The position numbers and the translations under genes were made by a program. Below the pieces are notes generated by a model that was given only the letters and a program-made list of their open reading frames with translations, was not told the origin of the DNA and did not search any database. 64,000 nt of DNA from Halomonas sp. ML-15 (GTDB lineage: Bacteria > Pseudomonadota > Gammaproteobacteria > Pseudomonadales > Halomonadaceae), in assembly GCF_014779595.1 (NCBI RefSeq), contig NZ_JACXZT010000019.1, forward strand, positions 1,480,545 to 1,544,544. The letters are read 5' to 3'. Positions 8,461 to 18,071 of the stretch are shown here, one piece after another. Each line of letters starts with the position of its first letter. Positions within the stretch are counted from its first letter, which is position 1.

Positions 8461-9306
8461 TCACTCGCGAGAGTGGTGGCGGAAATGCGACGGCGAAACG
8501 CCCTTCATGCGCTTGAAGGTCTTGGAGAAGGCGAACGGGCTCTGATAGCCGACCCGTACCGCGATCTCCTCCACCGGCAGCGCGCTGGTGGCCAGCAGGT
8601 GGGCGGCATGCTGCATGCGCAGCTGGGTCAGTTGCTGCATGGGGCTGCGGCCAAACACCTTGCGGCTGATGCGGCGCAGATGCTCGCTGCTGACGTGGGC
8701 GATCTCCGCCATCTCCTCGATGGTCCAGTGCTTCTCCAGGGTCGGGATCACCGCGTCGAACACCGCCACGATGCGCGGGTCGCGGCGCCAGGGGTCGGCG
8801 AATCGCGAGATATAGCGTTCGATGGTGTCCCCCCACATCTCGCAGCTGGCGGTATCACCCTGGCCGTGAAACACCTCGCTGTAGAGTCCCAGAATGGCGT
8901 GTTTCATCGGCTCGGGATCGAAGTGCTGCATGATCGGCGCGATGGTGCCCACCACCGAGCGAGGTGCGCTGGGCAGATAACGCACCCAGCAGTACTGCCA
9001 GCGGCTGCCGGGCACGGCATGGAAGGCGTGCAGGCCGTGAGCGGGGGCGAAGGACATCATGTTGCGGCGCATGGTGCACCAGCCACCGTCGAGCAGCATG
9101 CGCCCCTCGCCGCCCAGCGAGCCGTGAATATAGGCGCCGCTGAGCCGTGTGCGCACGATCCGGTAGGGCACTGCGGCATCGCCGACACCGACGTGGGAAA
9201 TATGCCGTTCGCGCAGCGCCTGGCAGTCGTCCACGCGCACGATCCACTGCTGAGTGTCACCGCCAACAATGTGTGTTTCGGATAGGTAGTCGTGCTCTGA
9301 CGCCAT
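8461..9306 (-). CDS. AraC family transcriptional regulator
   Basis: A 281-residue AraC-type regulator. The C-terminal 100 residues form the double helix-turn-helix: WTIEEMAEIAHVSSEHLRRI for the first helices, and VGYQSPFAFSKTFKRMKGVS with following H-F for the second, a standard AraC signature. The N-terminal 170 residues resemble a cupin-like sensing domain. The ATG at 9306 is preferred over a TTG at 9345. It lies between the two halves of the first ABC importer and diverges from the binding-protein gene across 121 bp, so it probably regulates that importer (inference from position). Confidence 0.88.
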   Translation of the reverse strand: MASEHDYLSETHIVGGDTQQWIVRVDDCQALRERHISHVGVGDAAVPYRIVRTRLSGAYIHGSLGGEGRMLLDGGWCTMRRNMMSFAPAHGLHAFHAVPGSRWQYCWVRYLPSAPRSVVGTIAPIMQHFDPEPMKHAILGLYSEVFHGQGDTASCEMWGDTIERYISRFADPWRRDPRIVAVFDAVIPTLEKHWTIEEMAEIAHVSSEHLRRISRKVFGRSPMQQLTQLRMQHAAHLLATSALPVEEIAVRVGYQSPFAFSKTFKRMKGVSPSHFRHHSRE

Positions 9307-9427
9307 GGCGAGATCACTCTTTTTGGCCCTTACTGATAACAGCAACAGATAACAGAAACCGGCCGTTCAAGGCCAACTATAACAACAACGCCACACAACA
9401 ATAGCTCTCAGAGCACAGGAGAATACA
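9307..9427. promoter_or_regulatory. Divergent promoter region between AraC gene and ABC binding-protein gene
   Basis: A 121-bp gap between the divergent AraC gene and the binding-protein gene, notably A-rich near 9340-9400 with repeated AACA and GATAACAG words (9335 and 9349). Short direct repeats of this kind are typical AraC-family half-sites, but no consensus can be derived from one region. A ribosome binding site AGGAG at 9417-9421 serves the gene at 9428. Confidence 0.35.
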
Positions 9428-10660
9428 ATGCCAGCCAAGATCCCTTTTAAAACCTTTGCCCTGTCGTCGATGGTGCTCGCCATGGGCGCCGCATCCGGCG
9501 CAATGGCCAGCAACGGCTTTTCCGATGACGTAGTGCGTATCGGCGTGCTGACCGACATGTCAGGCATCTACACCGACCTCTCCGGTGAAGCCGCGGTCGA
9601 GGCGGTGCGCATGGCCGTCGAGGACTTCGGTGGCGAGGTCGGTGGCGTGCCCATCGACGTCATCTACGGCGACCACCGCAATCGTGCCGATACCGGCGCC
9701 AGCCGCGCCCGGGAGTGGTACGACAACGACGGCGTCGACATGATCAACGATCTCTCCAACTCCGGGGTCGCCCTGGCGGTGGCCGCGGTGGCCGAGGAGC
9801 GTCAGCGCCACGCCATTTCCAACTCTGCGTCCAACATTGGGCTGACCAACGACTACTGTTCACCCTATGTGACCCACTACACCTACGACGCCTATTCGCT
9901 GGCGCAGGGCACCGGCAAGACGATCGTCGAGGACGGCGGTGACACCTGGTTCTTCTTGACCGTCGACTTCGCCTTCGGCATCGGCCTCGAGGAGCAGGTC
10001 TCCGATGTGGTGCGTGAGGCCGGCGGCCAAGTGGTGGGCGCAGCTCGCCACCCGCTGGATACCACCGACTTCTCCTCCTACGCCCTGCAGGCCCAGGCCT
10101 CCGGCGCCGAGATCATCGGCATCGCCTCTACTGGGGCCGACGCCATCAACGCCATCAATGCCCTGGCCGAGTTCGGTGTATCACCGGATCAACGCCCGGC
10201 CGCCCTGCTGCTGTGGTATGACGACATCGTCAGCCTTGGTCTGGAAACCGCTCAGGGCCTGATGCTCACCAACGCCTTCTACTGGGATGCCAACGACGAG
10301 ACCCGTGAGTTCTCCGAGCGCTTCTATGAGCGTACCGGCCGCATGCCCAACATGGCCCAGGCCGGCAACTACTCCTCCACCATGCACTACCTCAACGCCG
10401 TCGAAGCCGCTGGCACCGATGATCCCGACGCCGTCTCCGAACAGATGCGCGAACTGGAGATCAACGACTTCTTCGCCAGCGGCGGCTATATCCGCCCCAA
10501 CGGCCGTATGGTTCACGACCAGTACCTGTGGGAGGTCAAGTCGCCCGACGAGTCGGAGTACGACTACGACTTCCTGCGCCTGGTCAGCACCATCCCCGGC
10601 GAGGAGGCCTTCCAGCCGCTGGAGGACAGCAGCTGCCACCTGCTCGATAACGACCAGTGA
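9428..10660 (+). CDS. Branched-chain-type ABC transporter substrate-binding protein
   Basis: A 410-residue periplasmic binding protein of the LivJ/Peripla_BP_6 fold. It has a cleavable signal peptide (MPAKIPFKTFALSSMV..., cleavage after AMA near residue 27) and begins the mature part with VVRIGVLTDMSGIYTDLSG, the family's typical first strand and loop. The conserved hinge region with GDHRNRADTGASRAREW follows near residue 80. It is strongly acidic, as in halophile exported proteins. The start at 9428 has AGGAG upstream. It is followed by a long hairpin and then the permease genes, a standard arrangement that lets the binding protein be made in excess. Confidence 0.92.
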   Translation: MPAKIPFKTFALSSMVLAMGAASGAMASNGFSDDVVRIGVLTDMSGIYTDLSGEAAVEAVRMAVEDFGGEVGGVPIDVIYGDHRNRADTGASRAREWYDNDGVDMINDLSNSGVALAVAAVAEERQRHAISNSASNIGLTNDYCSPYVTHYTYDAYSLAQGTGKTIVEDGGDTWFFLTVDFAFGIGLEEQVSDVVREAGGQVVGAARHPLDTTDFSSYALQAQASGAEIIGIASTGADAINAINALAEFGVSPDQRPAALLLWYDDIVSLGLETAQGLMLTNAFYWDANDETREFSERFYERTGRMPNMAQAGNYSSTMHYLNAVEAAGTDDPDAVSEQMRELEINDFFASGGYIRPNGRMVHDQYLWEVKSPDESEYDYDFLRLVSTIPGEEAFQPLEDSSCHLLDNDQ

Positions 10661-10666
10661 GCGCGG

Positions 10667-10695
10667 CCGCTGCCCGGGGGCTCCCCGGGCAGCGG
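10667..10695 (+). repeat. 13-bp perfect hairpin between binding-protein and permease genes
   Basis: A GC-rich inverted repeat with arms 10667-10679 and 10683-10695 and a 3-base loop, starting 6 bp after the binding-protein stop. No T-run follows, so it is unlikely to be a full terminator. Comparable hairpins after periplasmic binding-protein genes, as in malE-malF, stabilise the upstream message; that role here is inferred. Confidence 0.7.
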
Positions 10696-10742
10696 TGTGA
10701 TGCCAACCGTCGCCCCTTCGTTCTCTCTGTGAGCAGTCAATC

Positions 10743-11630
10743 ATGGATATCTTCGGTGTACCCATTCAGGCCCTGATGGGTCAGCTCATGCTGGGTATCG
10801 TCAACGGCTCCTTCTATGCCGTCCTGAGCCTCGGCCTGGCGATCATCTTCGGCGTGCTCAAGATCGTCAATTTCGCCCACGGCGCCTTCTTCATGCTGGG
10901 TGCCTTCACCGCCTTTCTGCTCGCCCAGCACCTCGGCGCCAACTACTGGACCACCCTGCTGGTGGCACCGCTGGCCGTGGCGCTGTTCGGCATGCTGTTC
11001 GAGTGGCTGTTCCTGCGCCGGCTCTACGGCCTCGACCCGATCTACGGCCTGCTGCTGACCTTCAGCCTGGTGCTGGTGCTGGAAGGCGGTTTCCGGGTCG
11101 CCTTCGGCTCCTCCGGCCAGCCCTTCGCCACCCCCGAGGCACTGCGCGGCACCATTAACCTCGGCTTCATGATCCTGCCGATGTATCGCGGTTTCGTGAT
11201 CGTCGCGGCACTGCTGGTGTGCCTGGTGACCTGGTTCGTGATTGAGCGCACCTCGCTGGGCGCCAACCTGCGCGCCGCCACCGAGCGCGCCGAACTGACC
11301 CAGGCCTTCGGCATCAACGTGCCGCGGCTGGTGACCCTGACCTACGGCGTAGGGGTGGGGCTGGCGGCGTTTGCCGGCGTGCTCGCCGCGCCGATCTTTC
11401 ACGTCAATCCGTCGATGGGCTCGAGCCTGGTGATCATCATCTTCGCGGTGGTGGTCATCGGCGGGCTGGGTTCGATCATGGGCGCCATCGTCACCGGCCT
11501 GGGGCTGGGCGTGGTGGAGGGCTTCACCCGGGTGTTCTACTCGGAGTTCTCCTCGACCATCGTCTTCCTGGTCATGGTGCTGGTGCTGCTGCTTCGCCCC
11601 GCCGGCCTGTTCGGCCGAGAGGAGGGTTAG
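10743..11630 (+). CDS. Branched-chain-type ABC transporter permease (LivH-like)
   Basis: A 295-residue inner-membrane permease of the LivH type with about eight predicted helices. The family signatures are present: GLAIIFGVLKIVNFAHGAFF near residue 30 and VVVIGGLGSIMGAIVTGL near residue 235. It begins with ATG at 10743 and ends 2 bp before the second permease gene. With the LivM-like partner it forms the membrane pore of the first importer in this window. The motif after NFAHG usually reads GA or GEF; here GAFFMLGAF, which is ordinary for this clade. Confidence 0.92.
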   Translation: MDIFGVPIQALMGQLMLGIVNGSFYAVLSLGLAIIFGVLKIVNFAHGAFFMLGAFTAFLLAQHLGANYWTTLLVAPLAVALFGMLFEWLFLRRLYGLDPIYGLLLTFSLVLVLEGGFRVAFGSSGQPFATPEALRGTINLGFMILPMYRGFVIVAALLVCLVTWFVIERTSLGANLRAATERAELTQAFGINVPRLVTLTYGVGVGLAAFAGVLAAPIFHVNPSMGSSLVIIIFAVVVIGGLGSIMGAIVTGLGLGVVEGFTRVFYSEFSSTIVFLVMVLVLLLRPAGLFGREEG

Positions 11631-11632
11631 CC

Positions 11633-12646
11633 ATGCACCTACGCGCCCTGATCTGGCCACTGCTGACCGTTGGCCTGCTGGCCCTACTGGCGGTGCCCTT
11701 CTTCCCGCAGCTGATCTACTCAGTGTTCGTGATGAAGACGCTGTGCTTCGTGCTGTTCGCCTGCGCCTTCAACCTGCTGCTGGGGCATACCGGGATTCTC
11801 TCCTTCGGCCATGCCGCCTTCTTCGGCACCGGTGCCTATGTCACCGGCCAGCTAGTAAAGGCCTACGGCGTGCCGACCGAACTGGGCATCCTCGCTGGTG
11901 GCTTGGTGGCGGCCGTACTAGGCGCGGTAATCGGCGCCCTGGCGATTCGCCGCAGCGGCATCTATCTGGCGATGATCACCCTGGCAATGTCGCAGCTGGT
12001 GTTCTTCTTCTTCCTCCAGGCGCCCTTCACCGGCGCCGAGGACGGCCTGCAGCGGATCCCCCGCGGCACCTTCCTGGGGGTGCTCGACCTCAACAACGAC
12101 GCCGCCCTCTACTACGTGGTGCTGGGCATCGTCGGCGCCGGGCTGTGGGTGGTGTGGCGCACCGTCAACTCACCCTTCGGCCAGGTGCTGCGGGCGATCC
12201 GCGAACACGAGCCGCGGGCCATTTCACTGGGCTATCCGGTGGCGCGCTACAAGGTGCTGGTGTTCGCTCTGTCGGCGGGGCTATCCGGCATCGCCGGCTC
12301 GCTCAAGGCGATCATCTTCCAGCTCGCGGCGCTCTACGACGTCCACTGGCACACCTCCGGCGACGTCATCCTGATGACCCTGCTGGGCGGCATGAACACC
12401 GTGTTTGGTCCCGCCGTGGGCGCCGCCATCGTCTCCGCCCTCAACCACTATCTGGACCCGTTCGGGGCCTGGGTCACGGTGATCATCGGCGTGGTGTTCA
12501 TGACCTGCGTGCTGATGTTCCGCCAGGGCGTGATCGGTGAGCTCGAGCGGCTGCTGAAGCGGCGGCGTCCCGCGCCGCCCGCGCCAGCCACCGAGCGCCG
12601 CCCATCCCTCAACTCGCTCTCCAACAATGACCGGGGTACCCCATGA
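11633..12646 (+). CDS. Branched-chain-type ABC transporter permease (LivM-like)
   Basis: A 337-residue permease of the LivM type with eight to ten predicted helices. The hallmark [19 protein letters not shown] lies near residue 50, and the loop [20 protein letters not shown] near residue 180 is the coupling helix that contacts the ATPases. A C-terminal tail rich in Arg and Pro extends about 30 residues beyond the last helix. It begins 2 bp after the LivH-like gene and its stop overlaps the start of the TIM-barrel gene (ATGA), placing that enzyme in the same operon. Confidence 0.92.
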   Translation: MHLRALIWPLLTVGLLALLAVPFFPQLIYSVFVMKTLCFVLFACAFNLLLGHTGILSFGHAAFFGTGAYVTGQLVKAYGVPTELGILAGGLVAAVLGAVIGALAIRRSGIYLAMITLAMSQLVFFFFLQAPFTGAEDGLQRIPRGTFLGVLDLNNDAALYYVVLGIVGAGLWVVWRTVNSPFGQVLRAIREHEPRAISLGYPVARYKVLVFALSAGLSGIAGSLKAIIFQLAALYDVHWHTSGDVILMTLLGGMNTVFGPAVGAAIVSALNHYLDPFGAWVTVIIGVVFMTCVLMFRQGVIGELERLLKRRRPAPPAPATERRPSLNSLSNNDRGTP

Positions 12647-13470
12647 GCTCACTCGATAGAACCACCCTGATGGAGCGCTTTTGCGATATGGCCGAGCGCG
12701 GCCAGCCGATCATCGGCGGCGGCGCCGGCACCGGTATCTCGGCCAAGTGCGAGGAGGCCGGCGGCATCGACCTGATCGTGATCTACAACTCGGGGCGCTA
12801 CCGCATGGCCGGCCGCGCCTCCTCCGCCGGGCTGCTGGCCTACGGCAACGCCAACCAGATCGTCCAGGAGATGGCGCTGGAGGTGCTGCCGGTAGTCAAG
12901 CACACCCCGGTGCTGGCCGGGGTCAACGGCACCGACCCCTTCGTGATCATGCCCAAGCTGCTGCGCGAGCTGAGGGACCTGGGCTTTTCGGGGGTGCAGA
13001 ACTTTCCCACCGTGGGCCTGATCGACGGCACCTTCCGCATCAGCCTGGAGGAGACCGGGATCACCTACGCCCAGGAAGTAGAGATGATCCGCCAGGCCCA
13101 CGAGATGGACATGCTGACCACCCCCTATGTGTTCTCCGCCGAGGAGGCGGTGGCGATGACCGAGGCCGGCGCCGACATCATCGTCGCGCACATGGGCGTC
13201 ACGGTGGGCGGCACCATCGGCGCCGCCACCGCCAAGACCCTCGACGAGTCGGTACGGCTGATCGACGCCTGGGCAGCCGCGGCACGCGAGGTGCGCGACG
13301 ACGTCCTGGTGCTGTGCCACGGCGGCCCCATCGCCACCCCGGCGGACGCCGCCTACGTGATGCGCAACAGCCAGCAGTGCCACGGCTTCTACGGCGCCTC
13401 GAGCATGGAGCGTTTGCCCACCGAGATCGCGCTTACCGAGCAAATCCGCCAGTTCAAGGCCATCTCGTGA
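12643..13470 (+). CDS. PEP-hydrolase-family TIM-barrel protein, copy 1
   Basis: A 275-residue protein of the phosphoenolpyruvate hydrolase-like TIM-barrel family (PF09370 as I know it). Conserved segments are [20 protein letters not shown] near residue 25, [12 protein letters not shown] near 48, [16 protein letters not shown] near 114, [15 protein letters not shown] near 174 and [10 protein letters not shown] near 224. The same fold forms the C-terminal part of the plant Tm-1 protein. Enzymatic activity has not been firmly established for bacterial members, so the name is a family label. It overlaps the LivM-like stop by 4 bp, and a near-identical paralogue lies at 15333, with a Tm-1-like gene between them. 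Confidence 0.85.
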   Translation: MSSLDRTTLMERFCDMAERGQPIIGGGAGTGISAKCEEAGGIDLIVIYNSGRYRMAGRASSAGLLAYGNANQIVQEMALEVLPVVKHTPVLAGVNGTDPFVIMPKLLRELRDLGFSGVQNFPTVGLIDGTFRISLEETGITYAQEVEMIRQAHEMDMLTTPYVFSAEEAVAMTEAGADIIVAHMGVTVGGTIGAATAKTLDESVRLIDAWAAAAREVRDDVLVLCHGGPIATPADAAYVMRNSQQCHGFYGASSMERLPTEIALTEQIRQFKAIS

Positions 13471-13521
13471 CTCAGCTAGGGCCACTGCAGATAGCGAGGG
13501 ACGCTGGCGGCAGGCCGCAGA

Positions 13522-13580
13522 GGAGGTTCTACGCCATGGATGGCGTAGGTAGCGCCCAGGGATGGGTTTACAGCGCCTCC
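13522..13580. repeat. Palindromic intergenic repeat element
   Basis: The 200-bp gap after the first TIM-barrel gene holds a composite inverted repeat. An inner palindrome, CTACGCCATGGATGGCGTAG, spans 13529-13548, and the outer bases GGAGG (13522-13526) and CCTCC (13576-13580) can also pair. The look is that of a dispersed REP-type intergenic element; only one copy was noticed in this window. It may also act as a processing or attenuation site between the two parts of the cluster. Confidence 0.5.
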
Positions 13581-13670
13581 TCGCAGGCCTGCCGGCAGAT
13601 CAGTCCCGAGCGGTGCAGCCATGCAGTCGCCCTGAAGATATCGCCATAAACATAAAATAAGGAGCACACC

Positions 13671-14105
13671 ATGACTCGCGTCTATGTCAGTGCCGTCATG
13701 CCAATCAGCCTGGAGCAAGCCTGGCGCGTGCTGCGCGACTTCAACGGCTTGCCCGACTATCACCCGTTCTTCGCCAAGAGCTATATCGAGGACGGCAAGC
13801 CCGCCGACCAGGTGGGCTGCGTACGCCACTTCCACGACCACGACGGCAACGCCATCCGCGAAGAGCTGCTGTCGCTCTCCGACCGTGAGCATCTCTGCTG
13901 CTATCGGATTCTCGATGCCCCGGCGCTGCCGGTGCGCGGCTATGTGTCGGAGATGCGCCTCAAGCCAATCACCACCAGCGGCCACTGCTTCGGCGAGTGG
14001 TGGGCGGAGTTCGAGGTCGATGACGGCGACCACGACGACGTGGTCCAGCGCGTCGGCGACACCTTCCGCCTGGCCTTCGAAGGCGCCGCCGAACGCGCCA
14101 GCTAG
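13671..14105 (+). CDS. SRPBCC family protein (START/polyketide cyclase-like)
   Basis: A 144-residue protein with the SRPBCC (Bet v1-like) fold pattern: an N-terminal strand, then [21 protein letters not shown] at the first helices, and a C-terminal long helix [20 protein letters not shown]. Such proteins bind small hydrophobic ligands or act as cyclases, aromatases or ligand carriers. It starts at ATG 13671 after an AT-rich AAATAAGGAG stretch that supplies the ribosome binding site. It precedes the Tm-1-like gene by 10 bp, so it belongs to that operon. No catalytic assignment can be made from sequence. Confidence 0.82.
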   Translation: MTRVYVSAVMPISLEQAWRVLRDFNGLPDYHPFFAKSYIEDGKPADQVGCVRHFHDHDGNAIREELLSLSDREHLCCYRILDAPALPVRGYVSEMRLKPITTSGHCFGEWWAEFEVDDGDHDDVVQRVGDTFRLAFEGAAERAS

Positions 14106-14115
14106 GAGACATGTC

Positions 14116-15336
14116 ATGCAATCTATCGCCTATCTGATCGGCACCTGCGACACCAAGGCCAGCGAGCTGCGCTACCTGCGCGAGCGCCTCACAGCCGCCG
14201 GCGTCGCTGCCTGCATCGTCGACGTGGGCACCCAGGGTGACGACCAGGGCGTCGCCGACGTGAGCGCTGCCGAGGTGGCGGCCTGTCACCCCGAGGGCCC
14301 CGCCACCGTCTTCGTCAACGACCGCGGCCGCGCGGTGGCCGCCATGGCCGAGGCGCTGCGCCACTGGCTGCCCACCCGGCGCGATCTCGGCGGCGTGATG
14401 GGCATCGGCGGCTCCGGCGGCACCGCACTGATCGCCCCGGCGCTGCGCGAGCTGGATATCGGCGTACCCAAGCTGCTGGTCTCGACCATCGCCTCCGGCA
14501 ACGTCGCGCCCTACGTCGGGCCCAGCGATATCGCCATGCTCTACTCGGTCACCGACGTCGCCGGCCTCAACCGCATCTCGCGCCGCGTGCTGGGCAATGC
14601 CGCCCACGCCCTGGCCGGCATGCTGCAGAGTCAGATACCCGAGGTCGCCGAGGACAAGCCGGCCATCGGCCTGAGCATGTTCGGCGTGACCACGACCTGC
14701 GTCAATCAGCTCATCAGCGCCCTCGAGGCCGACTATGACTGCCTGGTGTTCCACGCCACCGGCACCGGCGGCCGCTCGCTGGAGAAGCTGGCCGACAGCG
14801 GCATGATCGAAGGGCTGCTGGATGTCACCACCACCGAGATCTGCGATCTGTTCATGGGCGGCGTGTTCAGTGCTGGCGAGCAGCGCCTCGACGTCATCGC
14901 CCGCACGGCGCTGCCCTACGTCGGCTCGGTGGGGGCGCTGGACATGGTCAACTTCGGCGCGCCGGACACGGTGCCCTCGGCCTATCGCCAGCGCCTGTTC
15001 TATGAGCACAACCCGCAGATCACCCTGATGCGCACCACCGCCGAGGAGAATGCGCGCATGGGCCGCTGGATCGGCGAGAAGCTCAACCGCAGCCGCGGGC
15101 CGGTGCGCTTTCTGCTCCCCGAAGGCGGCATCTCGGCGCTCGACGCACCTGGACAGCGCTTCCACGACCCCGACGCCGACGCGGCGCTGTTCGAGGCGCT
15201 GGAGCAGACCGTCGAGCAGACCCCTGAGCGACAGCTGATTCGCTCGCCCCATCACATCAATGACCCGGCCTTCGCCGCGCAGCTGGTCGAGCAGTTCCGC
15301 GGGGTCATGGCAACACACTCTAGGAGATCACATTGA
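14116..15336 (+). CDS. Tm-1-like ATP-binding protein (UPF0261)
   Basis: A 406-residue protein of the UPF0261/Tm-1-like ATP-binding family. Visible features: the N-terminal [20 protein letters not shown], the glycine-rich [20 protein letters not shown] near residue 97, [11 protein letters not shown] near 190, the [14 protein letters not shown] loop near 215 and [15 protein letters not shown] near 335. In plants the same domain is fused to a PEP-hydrolase-like TIM barrel in the tomato virus-resistance protein Tm-1; here the two domains are encoded by neighbouring genes. Start at ATG 14116 with TAGGAG upstream. The stop overlaps the next gene's TTG start. Physiological function in bacteria is not established. 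Confidence 0.86.
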   Translation: MQSIAYLIGTCDTKASELRYLRERLTAAGVAACIVDVGTQGDDQGVADVSAAEVAACHPEGPATVFVNDRGRAVAAMAEALRHWLPTRRDLGGVMGIGGSGGTALIAPALRELDIGVPKLLVSTIASGNVAPYVGPSDIAMLYSVTDVAGLNRISRRVLGNAAHALAGMLQSQIPEVAEDKPAIGLSMFGVTTTCVNQLISALEADYDCLVFHATGTGGRSLEKLADSGMIEGLLDVTTTEICDLFMGGVFSAGEQRLDVIARTALPYVGSVGALDMVNFGAPDTVPSAYRQRLFYEHNPQITLMRTTAEENARMGRWIGEKLNRSRGPVRFLLPEGGISALDAPGQRFHDPDADAALFEALEQTVEQTPERQLIRSPHHINDPAFAAQLVEQFRGVMATHSRRSH

Positions 15337-16166
15337 AGAAGTGGAATCGAGAAACGCTAGTGGCGCACTTCCAGGCCATGGTGGCACGCGACGAGCCTAT
15401 CGTAGGCGGCGGCGCCGGGACGGGCCTGTCGGCAAAGTGTGAAGAGGCCGGTGGTATCGACCTGATCGTGATCTATAACTCCGGACGCTACCGCATGGCC
15501 GGTCGAGGCTCGCTGGCAGGCATCATGCCCTATGGCAACGCCAACGAGATCGTCAAGGAGATGGCCCGCGAGGTACTGCCCGTGACCCAGAAGACCCCGG
15601 TACTGGCCGGCGTCTGCGGCACCGACCCGTTCGTGTTCATGGAGCCCTTTCTCGCCGAGCTCAAGGCAATGGGATTTGCGGGGGTGCAGAACTTTCCCAC
15701 CGTGGGCCTGATCGACGGCACCTTCCGCGCCAACCTGGAAGAGACCGGCATGCGCTATGCCCAGGAAGTGGAGATGATCCGGCAGGCGCGGGAGGCCGGA
15801 CTGCTCACCACTCCCTATGTGTTCAACGCCGACGACGCACGCGCCATGACCGAGGCCGGCGCCGACATCATCGTCTGTCATATGGGCCTGACCACCGGGG
15901 GCAGCATCGGCGCCGAGACCGCCATGAGCCTCGACGACTGCGTCACGGCCATCAACGACTGGGCCGCGGCGGCCAGGGCCGTGCGTGACGATGTCATCGT
16001 GCTCTGTCACGGCGGCCCCATCGCCGATCCGCAGGATGCCGAGTATATCCTGGCGCGCTGCCACGACTGTCATGGCTTCTACGGCGCCTCGAGCATGGAG
16101 CGCCTGCCCACCGAGCGCGCCCTGACCGAACAGACGCGGGCTTTCAAGAATATCCGCCGGGGCTGA
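15333..16166 (+). CDS. PEP-hydrolase-family TIM-barrel protein, copy 2
   Basis: A 277-residue paralogue of the protein encoded at 12643, sharing long stretches such as [20 protein letters not shown] and [16 protein letters not shown]. The start is TTG at 15333, overlapping the stop of the Tm-1-like gene, with TAGGAG at 15321-15326; this is the right frame because similarity to copy 1 begins within the first ten residues. The two copies are the same length and differ throughout, so they are old paralogues or have different substrates, not a recent duplication. The second ABC importer begins about 75 bp downstream. Confidence 0.85.
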   Translation: MKKWNRETLVAHFQAMVARDEPIVGGGAGTGLSAKCEEAGGIDLIVIYNSGRYRMAGRGSLAGIMPYGNANEIVKEMAREVLPVTQKTPVLAGVCGTDPFVFMEPFLAELKAMGFAGVQNFPTVGLIDGTFRANLEETGMRYAQEVEMIRQAREAGLLTTPYVFNADDARAMTEAGADIIVCHMGLTTGGSIGAETAMSLDDCVTAINDWAAAARAVRDDVIVLCHGGPIADPQDAEYILARCHDCHGFYGASSMERLPTERALTEQTRAFKNIRRG

Positions 16167-16242
16167 TCGCCATGTGTTGTGACGATAATAACTGCCGCCA
16201 GGCAACGGCAACGCCATGCTCGTCCAGACAGGAGGTGCAGCC

Positions 16243-17100
16243 GTGAACACCTTCTATTTTCTGACCCTCAATGGCCTGACCATGGCCGCACTGCTGTTCA
16301 TCATGGCCAGCGGCCTGACCCTGGCCTTCGGGCTGATGCGGGTGGTCAACCTGGCCCACGGCGCCTTCTATCTGCTGGGTGGCTATGTCGGGGTCCAGGT
16401 GATCCGCGACACCGGCAGCCTGACCCTGGGCATCCTGGCCGGCGGCATCAGCGCCCTGGTGGGCGGGCTGCTGATGGAGCGCTTCCTGCTGCAGCGGGTG
16501 CGCGGCATGGACCTCTCCGAGGCGCTGCTGACCATCGCCGTGGGGCTGATCATCGCCGATGCCCTGCTGGTGATATACGGCGGGCAGCCGGTGAGCCTGC
16601 CGCTGCCCCGAGAGCTGCGCGCGCCGGTAGACCTGGGCGTCATGATGTACCCCTACTTCCGGGTGTTGATCATGGTCTTTGCCGTGCTGCTGGGCATCGC
16701 CATGTGGCTGGTCATGACCTATACCCGCATCGGGGCAGCGATTCGCGCCGGGGTCGATGATCGCGAAACCGCCATGTCCCAGGGCATCAACGTGCCGCTG
16801 CTGTTCGGTGGCGTCTTTGCCGTGGCCAGCTTCCTGGCCGGCGTTGCCGGCGTGGTGGGTACCTCCTACATGTCGCTGACCCAGGGGCTCGACGTGCGCG
16901 TGCTGATGCTCTCACTGGTGGTGATCATCATCGGCGGCATGGGCTCACTCAAGGGGGCAGCCGTCGGCGCGCTGATCACCGGCATGGTGTCCAGCTTCGC
17001 CACCGGTTATTTGCCGCAGTTCGCGCTGTTCTTCCTGTTTCTGCCCATGACGCTGATCCTGGTGTTTCGGCCTCAAGGACTGTTCGGGAGGACCGCATGA
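16243..17100 (+). CDS. Branched-chain-type ABC transporter permease (LivH-like), second system
   Basis: A 285-residue LivH-type permease. The family stretch GLTLAFGLMRVVNLAHGAFY lies near residue 23 and VVIIIGGMGSLKGAAVGAL near residue 228. The GTG at 16243 is chosen because AGGAGGTG sits at 16230-16237 at ideal spacing; an ATG at 16216 would put that sequence inside the coding region. It opens the second importer in the order LivH-LivM-binding protein-LivG-LivF, and the next gene's ATG overlaps its stop (ATGA at 17097-17100). Confidence 0.9.
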   Translation: MNTFYFLTLNGLTMAALLFIMASGLTLAFGLMRVVNLAHGAFYLLGGYVGVQVIRDTGSLTLGILAGGISALVGGLLMERFLLQRVRGMDLSEALLTIAVGLIIADALLVIYGGQPVSLPLPRELRAPVDLGVMMYPYFRVLIMVFAVLLGIAMWLVMTYTRIGAAIRAGVDDRETAMSQGINVPLLFGGVFAVASFLAGVAGVVGTSYMSLTQGLDVRVLMLSLVVIIIGGMGSLKGAAVGALITGMVSSFATGYLPQFALFFLFLPMTLILVFRPQGLFGRTA

Positions 17101-18071
17101 AACGTGAATACGTGCTTATTCTGGCGATACTCGCCGCCCTGGTGGCCTGGCCACTGCTGATGGGCAACTATGCGGTCTCCCAGGGCAGCCGGGCCATGAT
17201 CTACGCCCTGGCGGCGCTGAGCTTCTCGCTGCTAGCGGGCCGGCTGGGCTGGTTCTCGCTGTGCCAGACCACCTTCGCCGGCATCAGCGGCTACACCATC
17301 GCCATCCTGGGGGTACGTTTCGGCCTGCCCTTTCCACTGGTGGTGACGCTGGCGCTGCTGTTCACCACGCTGAGTGCCGTCATCTTCGGCCTGCTCACCG
17401 TGCGCTCACGCAAGGTCAGCTTCCTGATGCTGACCCTGGCACTGGGTCAGATGGTGTGGGCGCTATCGTTCCAGTGGGTCGACGTCACCGGCGGCTACAA
17501 CGGCATCGCCGGGGTGCGCATGCCGGTCTATGGCGGTGTCGACCTCAACGACACCCGGGTCTTCTACGCGCTGGTGACCACGGTCACGGTGGCCATCTTC
17601 CTCGCCGTGTGGCGCCTCTACCGCTCGCCCTTCGGGCTGCTGCTGCTGGGCATCCAGGAGAACGAGCAGCGTATGCGCGCCCTCGGCCATCCGGTTGCCC
17701 TGGCTCGCTTCAGCGCCTTCGTACTGGCCGGCGTCATCGCCGGGGTGGCGGGCGTCTTCCTGGTCTACGACATGGGCATCATGTCGCCATCGCCGCTGGG
17801 CCTGGGGCACGCCGTCTGGGTGCTGACTGCCGCGGTGCTGGGCGGCTATCGCAGCCTGTTGGGCCCCGCCCTGGGCGTGGCGGTACTCATTACCCTGGAA
17901 ACCCTGGTTGCCCAGTTTACCGACCGCCACATGATGGTGATCGGTCTGGTCCTGCTGCTCTCGATTCTGCTGATGCCGCGCGGGCTGGCAGACGTGCTGG
18001 AGCAGCGCTTCAAGCGCAAGGCGAAGCCACCGGCTTCGATGACAACAACTCCCCAAGGAGACGAACCATGA
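17097..18071 (+). CDS. Branched-chain-type ABC transporter permease (LivM-like), second system
   Basis: A 324-residue LivM-type permease with eight or more predicted helices. It has the characteristic loop YRSPFGLLLLGIQENEQRMR near residue 180 that contacts the ATPase subunits, and the family region LGWFSLCQTTFAGISGY near residue 50. The C-terminal segment RGLADVLEQRFKRK is the usual cytoplasmic tail. Overlapping start and stop codons couple it to the upstream permease, and its stop overlaps the binding-protein start. Paired with the LivH-like protein it forms the pore of the second importer. Confidence 0.91.
   Translation: MKREYVLILAILAALVAWPLLMGNYAVSQGSRAMIYALAALSFSLLAGRLGWFSLCQTTFAGISGYTIAILGVRFGLPFPLVVTLALLFTTLSAVIFGLLTVRSRKVSFLMLTLALGQMVWALSFQWVDVTGGYNGIAGVRMPVYGGVDLNDTRVFYALVTTVTVAIFLAVWRLYRSPFGLLLLGIQENEQRMRALGHPVALARFSAFVLAGVIAGVAGVFLVYDMGIMSPSPLGLGHAVWVLTAAVLGGYRSLLGPALGVAVLITLETLVAQFTDRHMMVIGLVLLLSILLMPRGLADVLEQRFKRKAKPPASMTTTPQGDEP

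Noticed and set aside
13969..15318. A 449-codon open frame antisense to the Tm-1-like gene
   Set aside because: Shadow of the Tm-1-like gene in high-GC DNA; no start signal, no recognised domain.
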